This document shows, piece after piece, positions 61,001 through 64,000 of a stretch of DNA of 64,000 bases. The stretch spans positions 22,729,932 through 22,793,931 of the forward strand of contig OX419337.1 in NCBI GenBank assembly GCA_948470475.1, in the 5' to 3' direction. The DNA is from Galaxea fascicularis (lineage: Eukaryota > Cnidaria > Anthozoa > Scleractinia > Euphylliidae). Under the pieces are notes generated by a model, which was not told the origin of the DNA, made no database searches, and saw only the letters and a list, made by a program, of their open reading frames with translations. Each line of letters begins with the position of its first letter. The first letter of the stretch is position 1. Both the position numbers and the translations under genes were made by a program.

Positions 61001-64000
61001 AATATAAGAGCTCTAGCGTTGTAACTTGGACTACATGTTTATCTCATTGCCTTCTTTATAGCCAGCAAGAAAAATCTACCAAAATCCTCATTTTCAAACA
61101 GAAATTATCAGATCAATATTGAAACAATGGTATTTGAATTTTGCTCGATTTTGCCCCTTGACCAATTTCTATTGTTTCAATAATCATAGGCGATTTTCTC
61201 GGTTAATATAAGAGCTCTAGCGTTGTAACTTGGACTACATGTTTATCTCATTGCCTTCTTTATAGCCAGCAAGAACAATCCACCAAAATCCTCATTTTCA
61301 AACAGAAATTACCAGATCAATATTGAAACAATGGTATTTGAATTTTGCTCGATTTTGCCCATTGACCAATTTCTATTGTTTCAATAATCATAGGCGATTT
61401 TCTCGGTTAATATAAGAGCTCTAGCGTTGTAACTTGGACTACATGTTTATCTCATTGCCTTCTTTATAGCCAGCAAGAAAAATCTACCAAAATCCTCATT
61501 TTCAAACAGAAATTACCAGATCAATATTGAAACAATGGTATTTGAATTTTGCTCAATTTTGCCCATTGACCAATTTCTATTGTTTCAATAATCATAGGCG
61601 ATTTTTTCGGTTAATATAAGAGCTCTAGCGTTGTAACTTGGACTACATGTTTATCTCATTGCCTTCTTTATAGCCAGCAAGAAAAATCTACCAAAATCCT
61701 TATTTTCAAACAGAAATTACCAGATCAATATTGAAACAATGGTATTTGAATTTTGCTCGATTTTGCCCATTGACCAATTTCTATTGTTTCAATAATCATA
61801 GGCGATTTTCTCGGTTAATATAAGAGCTCTAGCGTTGTAACTTGGACTACATGTTTATCTCATTGCCTTCTTTATAGCCAGAAGGAAAAATCTTCCAAAA
61901 TCCTCATTTTCAAACAGAAATTACCAGATCAATATTGAAACAATGGTATTTGAATTTTGCTCGATTTTGCCTATTGACCAACTTCTATTGTTTCAATGAT
62001 CATAGGCGATTTTCTCGGTTAATATAAGAGCTCTAGCGTTGTAACTTGGACTACATGTTTATCTCATTGCCTTCTTTATAGCCAGCAAGAAAAATCTACC
62101 AAAATTCTCATTTTCAAACAGAAATTATCAGATCAATATTGAAACAATGGTATTTGAATTTTGCTCGATTTTGCCCATTGACCAATTTCTATTGTTTCAA
62201 TAAACATAGGCGATTTTCTCGGTTAATATAAGAGCTCTAGCGTTGTAACTTGGACTACATGTTTATCTCATTGCCTTCTTTATAGCCAGCAAGAAAAATC
62301 TACCAAAATCCTCATTTTCAAACAGAAATTATCAGATCAATATTGAAACAATGGTATTTGAATTTTGCTCGATTTTGCCCACTGACCAATTTCTATTGTT
62401 TCAATAATCATAGGCGATTTTCTCGGTTAATATAAGAGCTCTAGCGTTGTAACTTGGACTACATGTTTATCTCATTGCCTTCTTTATAGCCAGCAAGAAA
62501 AATCTACCAAAATCGTCATTTTCAAACAGAAATTACCAGATCAATATTGAAACAATGGTATTTGAATTTTGCTCGATTTTGCCCATTGACCAATTTCTAT
62601 TGTTTCAATAATCATAGGCGATTTTCTCGGTTAATATAAGAGCTCTAGCGTTGTAACTTGGACTACATGTTTATCTCATTGCCTTCTTTATAGCCAGCAA
62701 GAAAAATCTACCAAAATCCTTATTTTCAAACAGAAACTACCAGATCAATATTGAAACAATGGTATTTGAATTTTGCTCGATTTTGCCTATTGACCAATTT
62801 CTATTGTTTCAATAATCATAGGCGATTTTCTCGGTTAATATAAGAGCTCTAGCGTTGTAACTTGGACTACATGTTTATCTCATTGCCTTCTTTATAGCCA
62901 GCAAGAAAAATCTACCAAAATCCTTATTTTCAAACAGAAATTACCAGATCAATATTGAAACAATGGTATTTGAATTTTGCTCGATTTTGCCCACAGACCA
63001 ATTTGTATTGTTTCAATGATCATAGGCGATTTTCTCGGTTAATATAAGAGCTCTAGCGTTGTAACTTGGACTACATGTTTATCTCATTGCCTTCTTTATA
63101 GCCAGCAAGAACAATCCACCAAAATCCTCATTTTCAAACAGAAATTACCAGATCAATATTGAAACAATGGTATTTGAATTTTGCTCGATTTTGCCCCTTG
63201 ACCAATTTCTATTGTTTCAATAATAATAGGCGATTTTCTCGGTTAATATAAGAGCTCTAGCGTTGTTACTTGGACTACATGTTTATCTCATTGCCTTCTT
63301 TATAGCCAGCAAGAAAAATCTACCAAAATCCTCATTTTCAAACAGAATTTATCACATCAATATTGAAACAATGGTATTTGAATTTTGCTCGATTTTGCCC
63401 CTTGACCAATTTCTATTGTTTCAATAATCATAGGCGATTTTCTCGGTTAATATAAGAGCTCTAGCGTTGTAACTTGGACTACATGTTTATCTCATTGCCT
63501 TCTTTATAGCCAGCAAGAACAATCCACCAAAATCCTCATTTTCAAACAGAAATTACCAGATCAATATTGAAACAATGGTATTTGAATTTTGCTCGATTTT
63601 GCCCATTGACCAATTTCTATTGTTTCAATAATCATAGGCGATTTTCTCGGTTAATATAAGAGCTCTAGCGTTGTAACCTGGACTACATGTTTATCTTATT
63701 GCCTTCTTTATAGCCAGCAAGAAAAATCTACCAAAATCCTTATTTTCAAACAGAAATTATCAGATCAATATTGAAACAATGGTATTTGAATTTTGCTCGA
63801 TTTTGCCCATTGACCAATTTCTATTGTTTCAATAATCATAGGCGATTTTCTCGGTTAATATAAGAGCTCTAGCGTTGTAACTTGGACTACATGTTTATCT
63901 CATTGCCTTCTTTATAGCCAGCAAGAACAATCCACCAAAATCCTCATTTTCAAACAGAAATTACCAGATCAATATTGAAACAATGGTATTTGAATTTTGC

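Larger units (their letters stand above)
23543..64000 (+). repeat. 204-bp satellite array, right block (more uniform, runs off window)
   Basis: The same head-to-tail 204-bp monomer as the left block, about 198 unit lengths, in the same phase and orientation. Typical conserved words are GCGTTGTAACTTGGACTACA and GATTTTGCCCATTGACCAAT. Monomers are much closer to each other than in the left block, with recurrent shared variants instead of random ones, pointing to more recent homogenisation. No gene, other insertion or strand switch was seen in this stretch. Scattered 61-codon open frames arise wherever the in-frame TAG in CTTTATAGCC is mutated and are not considered genes. Confidence 0.97.

Noticed and set aside
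3965..64000. CRISPR array
   Set aside because: Repeats are directly adjacent 204-bp units with no unique spacers, in eukaryotic DNA.
3965..64000. CENP-B box in the satellite
   Set aside because: No monomer word fits the TTCG-N4-A-N2-CGGG core, so centromere identity is not supported this way.
3965..64000. Satellite as an assembly artefact
   Set aside because: Linked variants in reproducible higher-order offsets, with graded divergence, look biological; exact copy number could still be wrong.

Overview
The window is eukaryotic genomic DNA. It joins about 3.95 kb of a Polinton/Maverick-type (adintovirus-like) mobile element to about 60 kb of a single AT-rich satellite with a 204-bp unit, which runs off the right edge. 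The host cannot be named from the sequence. An invertebrate, perhaps a marine one, is a guess based on the type of element and the style of the small inverted-repeat elements.

Bases 1-3964: GC-richer, dense, virus-like coding DNA. The minus strand carries, in transcription order: a zinc-binding protein (3338-2322) with a CxxH/CxxxxC site and a GRF-type zinc finger; a small Trp-rich ORF (2181-1804); a retroviral-type DDE integrase with a C-terminal chromodomain (1897-833); and the start of a protein with a TLPSN N-terminus (870 to beyond base 1). These last three overlap end to end. A divergent plus-strand gene (from 3575) begins with a SLOG-like GGCKGTDA motif. It is broken after about 126-130 codons where the satellite begins.

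Bases 3339-3574: a compact shared promoter. It holds a TATAAAA box for the minus gene, a weaker CATAAGA for the plus gene, and between them a 24-bp tandem repeat. Four copies of that repeat match CCAAT-N9-CCACG exactly, the endoplasmic-reticulum stress response element (ERSE) known from vertebrate chaperone promoters. A fifth CCAAT box follows. This is the most interesting signal in the window: it suggests an element whose divergent genes respond to host NF-Y and ATF6/XBP1-type factors.

Bases 3965-64000: roughly 290 tandem copies of the 204-bp unit (length divided by unit size). Copies are organised into locally different higher-order repeats; recurrent offsets are 3030, 1387, 3458, 1710, 2447, 3457, 4477, 816, 1020 and 1224 bp. 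The first 20 kb is more diverged and has several truncated monomers; the later part is more uniform. Each unit carries a CCAAT box about 45 bp upstream of a TATAAG motif, a spaced 12-bp inverted repeat and phased A/T tracts.

The only interruption in the satellite (22826-23542) is two adjacent non-autonomous elements. The first is a 545-bp inverted-repeat element flanked by TTAA. The second is a 166-bp foldback element apparently inserted at its right flank. No PolB, packaging ATPase, protease, major capsid protein or Polinton terminal repeat is visible here; any that exist would lie left of base 1 or were lost at the satellite junction.
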